In this document: in pieces, positions 4,543-6,311 of the stretch | How positions within the stretch are numbered: position 1 is the stretch's first letter | How the letters are laid out: each line of letters begins with the position of its first letter | Assembly (NCBI GenBank): GCA_017557475.1 | Contig: JAFYYO010000289.1 | Span: 1-6,311 of the forward strand | Origin: Bacteroidaceae bacterium | GTDB lineage: Bacteria; Bacteroidota; Bacteroidia; Bacteroidales; Bacteroidaceae | Reading direction: 5' to 3' | DNA: 6,311 bases | Program-made: the position numbers and the translations under genes | Notes under the pieces: model-generated | Databases searched by the model: none | Seen by the model: only the letters and a program-made list of their open reading frames with translations | What the model was told of the DNA's origin: nothing

Positions 4543-4968
4543 CACTCATTTTACGATTATGAGTTAATGAAGCATATTAATGGCGACACTCAAATGACCG
4601 ATGTTTGGAGGCTTCCGGCTATTGCGCCTTGGGAAAAGGCTTGCACGAAGCATCCTACTCAAAAACCCCTTAACTTGTTGAGCCGAATCATTTTGGCATC
4701 GACAGAGAAAGGTGCCTGGATTCTCGATCCCTTCACAGGTTCTTCGACCACTGGCATTGCAGCAAACCTTTTGGGACGCAGATTCTTAGGCATAGAAAGA
4801 GAAGAAGAATTTGCAGCAATCAGCAAGGCTCGTCGCGAAGAAATAGAGGACATTAAGACCTATTCCAAGTACAAAAAGAAAATCCCTGACATCGTCAAAG
4901 CCGAAGATACTCAGATGTGTTGCTTCTCTTGCAACGAACCTCTGGAGTATGGGGACTTGCCCTTCTAA
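4543..4968 (+). pseudogene. dpnA: C-terminal remnant of a DpnA-type DNA methyltransferase
   Basis: From about 4549 the frame reads FYDYELMKHINGDTQMTDVW and then KHPTQKPLNLLSRIILAS and LDPFTGSSTTGIAANLLGRR. This matches the C-terminal third of DpnA, the beta-group N6-adenine methyltransferase of the DpnII system that acts on single-stranded DNA. Motif X and motif I are present, with DPFTGSS in place of the DpnA-style DPFxGSG. The DPPY catalytic motif and target domain, N-terminal in this group, are missing (about 180 residues), so it cannot be active. The frame is open upstream only to the dpnD-like stop; ATG 4567 could start a 133-residue product. The tail after about residue 95 extends past the usual family end and finishes with MCCFSCNEPLEYGDLPF, a Cys cluster of unknown meaning. 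Confidence 0.85.
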
Positions 4969-4988
4969 GAAGCGCACCTAAAAGGGAA

Positions 4989-5018
4989 TAACAAAGTAAC
5001 AAAAATAACATTGTTATT
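4989..5018 (-). repeat. Right copy of the 30-bp inverted repeat
   Basis: This is the reverse complement of 1381-1410 with two mismatches. It lies 20 nt after the DpnA-remnant stop codon and before the terminator. The copy includes a perfect palindrome AAATAACA-T-TGTTATTT at 5003-5019 and two direct [AG]TAACAA words at 4988-5002. Confidence 0.7.
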
Positions 5019-5049
5019 TAGAGACATATTACTTTGACATTGGAGAAGC

Positions 5050-5080
5050 AAAAAGCCCAGCACTTGGCTGGGCTTTTCTT
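5050..5080. terminator. Bidirectional terminator between the restriction locus and xylA
   Basis: AAAAGCCCAGC (5051-5061) pairs perfectly with GCTGGGCTTTT (5067-5077), an 11-bp stem with a 5-nt loop. T-rich tails follow on both strands (TTTTCTT on plus, TTTTTGCTT on minus). It sits 27 bases past the stop codon of the minus-strand xylA and also closes the plus-strand operon. Confidence 0.9.
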
Positions 5081-5104
5081 GTATAGATAGGTTGGGAGCC
5101 TGTC

Positions 5105-6311
5105 TTAGTACATGTTCACGATGGCTTCGTAGAGTTCCTGCTTGCCGCTGGTTTGCTTGGGTTCGCCTACCTTCTTGCCATACTCGTAAGCCTCTTCGAG
5201 GGTCATCTTGCCTTGCTCGAACTTCTTGCCCTTGCCTTTGTCGAAGCTTGCATAGCGCTCCTTCAGCATTGCTGGGAGGGGAGACTTCTTGATGATTTCG
5301 GCTGCGCTGAGCAGTGCATGAGCCATTGCGTCCATTGCTGCGATGTGGGCAATGAAGATGTCCTCCAGGTCGGTGCTGTTGCGGCGAGTCTTGGCATCGA
5401 AGTTAGTGCCGCCGTCCTTGAAGCCGCCGCCTCTGATAATCTGCATCATGGCCTGCACGAGTTCATAGTGGTCGATGGGGAACTGGTCGGTGTCCCAGCC
5501 GTTCTGATAGTCACCGCGATTGGCATCGATGCTGCCCAACATGCCTGCATCAACAGCGCAAGCGAGTTCGTGCTCGAAGGTGTGACCTGCAAGTGTGGCA
5601 TGGTTCACTTCGATGTTCACCTTGAAATCCTTGTCGAGACCGTGAGCCTTGAGGAAGCCGATGACGGTTTCTGTATCGACGTCGTACTGATGCTTGCTGG
5701 GCTCCATCGGCTTGGGCTCGATGAGGAATGTGCCCTTGAAGCCTTTGCTGCGAGCATAGTCGCGAGCCATTGTCAGCATAGTGGCCATGTGTTCCTTCTC
5801 TCGCTTCATATCGGTGTTGAGGAGGCTCATGTAACCTTCGCGACCGCCCCAGAAGACATAGTTGGTGCCGCCAAGCTCGATGGTTGCATCGATCGCATTC
5901 TTGATCTGCACAATAGCGCGAGCAACGACGTCGAAGTCGGGATTGGTGCTGGCTCCGTTCATGTAGCGCTTGTGACCGAAGACGTTAGCTGTGCCCCAAA
6001 GGAGCTTGATGCCGGTCTTGGCTTGCTTCTTCTTCAGGTAAGCAACCACTTCCTTCAGGTTCTTCTCGTACTCTTCTACGGTAGCAGCCTCTGCAACGAG
6101 GTCAACATCGTGGAAGCAATAGTAGTCGATGCCGAGCTTCTGCATGATTTCGAAGCCAGCGTCGGCTTTGTCCTTAGCAGCCTGAACAGGGTCGGCGGCT
6201 TTGTTCCAAGGGAAGGTCTTCGTGCCTCCACCGAACTGGTCAGCGCCTTCAGCACAAAGTGTGTGCCACCAGCACATTGCGAACTTGAACCACTCGCTCA
6301 TCTTCTTGCCC
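5105..6311 (-). CDS. xylA: Xylose isomerase (partial, N-terminus outside window)
   Basis: Xylose isomerase (EC 5.3.1.5) converts D-xylose to D-xylulose in the cytoplasm and needs two divalent metal ions. The visible frame runs from the window edge to TAA at 5107-5105. The Met at 6301-6299 is internal: upstream codons read GKK, as in the usual GKKMSEW, and about 34 further N-terminal residues lie beyond 6311. The class II catalytic residues are all present, counting from that Met: His64 and Asp67 (FHDVD), Glu195 (IEPKPMEP), Glu231 and His234 (EVNHATL), Asp259 (SIDANRGD), Asp270 and Asp272 (WDTDQFP), and Asp302 (TNFDAK). Adding 37 gives the standard class II numbers His101, Glu232, Glu268, His271, Asp296, Asp307, Asp309 and Asp339. 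It is convergent to the restriction locus, a conserved host gene marking the right border of the accessory region. Confidence 0.97.
   Translation of the reverse strand, partial: GKKMSEWFKFAMCWWHTLCAEGADQFGGGTKTFPWNKAADPVQAAKDKADAGFEIMQKLGIDYYCFHDVDLVAEAATVEEYEKNLKEVVAYLKKKQAKTGIKLLWGTANVFGHKRYMNGASTNPDFDVVARAIVQIKNAIDATIELGGTNYVFWGGREGYMSLLNTDMKREKEHMATMLTMARDYARSKGFKGTFLIEPKPMEPSKHQYDVDTETVIGFLKAHGLDKDFKVNIEVNHATLAGHTFEHELACAVDAGMLGSIDANRGDYQNGWDTDQFPIDHYELVQAMMQIIRGGGFKDGGTNFDAKTRRNSTDLEDIFIAHIAAMDAMAHALLSAAEIIKKSPLPAMLKERYASFDKGKGKKFEQGKMTLEEAYEYGKKVGEPKQTSGKQELYEAIVNMY

Noticed and set aside
5092..5292. Plus-strand frame of 66 residues
   Set aside because: It is antisense to the 3' end of xylA, with Cys/Ser/Arg-rich composition typical of a shadow frame.
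6299..6301. ATG as the start of xylA
   Set aside because: The frame continues upstream as GKK, matching GKKMSEW of full-length enzymes, and the metal-binding residues fit standard numbering only with 37 more residues.
1..6311. CRISPR array, tRNA or rRNA genes
   Set aside because: No regularly spaced repeats longer than the two-copy 22-bp block, and no cloverleaf or rRNA-like sequence was seen on either strand.

Overview
The window most likely comes from a Bacteroidales chromosome (Prevotella/Bacteroides-like). The evidence is the Bacteroidetes-type promoters (TTTG, 20 nt, TAnnTTTG, found three times with identical spacing), the HU-related DNA-binding protein typical of that order, and a class II xylose isomerase of Bacteroidales type. 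All identifications come from reading the sequence and from memory of protein families; no searches were run.

Layout. (1) 1-396, minus strand: an HU-related DNA-binding protein, cut by the window edge, with a perfect four-tract G-quadruplex motif 13 nt before its start codon. (2) 431-884: non-coding, repeat-rich DNA with a 22-bp tandem repeat and palindromes. (3) 885-1267: a 59-residue HTH-like gene with its promoter, followed by a decayed second copy of the same gene. (4) 1263-1606: clusters of ~8-bp AATAACAA-type repeats, an AT-rich stretch, a promoter and a structured leader. (5) 1607-2604: two overlapping unknown genes, the first a coiled-coil protein, sharing a short GGIN(V/I)Q motif. 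(6) 2612-4968: a restriction locus. (7) 5050-6311: a bidirectional terminator and the minus-strand xylose isomerase gene xylA, whose N-terminus lies outside the window.

The restriction locus is the main result. A promoter and the first 41 codons of a Dam/DpnM-type GATC adenine methyltransferase run directly into a compact cassette: an ORF6N-domain gene, a DpnI-like endonuclease (cuts only methylated GATC), a 69-residue unknown, and a 54-residue DpnD-like protein. Right after the dpnD-like stop codon the sequence resumes inside the C-terminal third of a DpnA-type methyltransferase. An older DpnII-type methylation locus therefore appears to have had its middle replaced by a DpnI-type cassette, removing GATC methylation at the same time as an enzyme that attacks it was installed. 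In Streptococcus pneumoniae the DpnI and DpnII cassettes are alternatives at one locus; this looks like a separate exchange in which the scars of the old system remain. The genes are packed with ATGA overlaps or zero spacing and probably use the old dpnM promoter and start region.

Two further observations bear on this. GATC occurs only three times in 6311 bases, far below chance, which fits long exposure to a GATC-cutting system. A 30-bp inverted repeat (28 of 30 bases matching) lies at 1381-1410 and 4989-5018 and brackets the coiled-coil pair together with the restriction locus.
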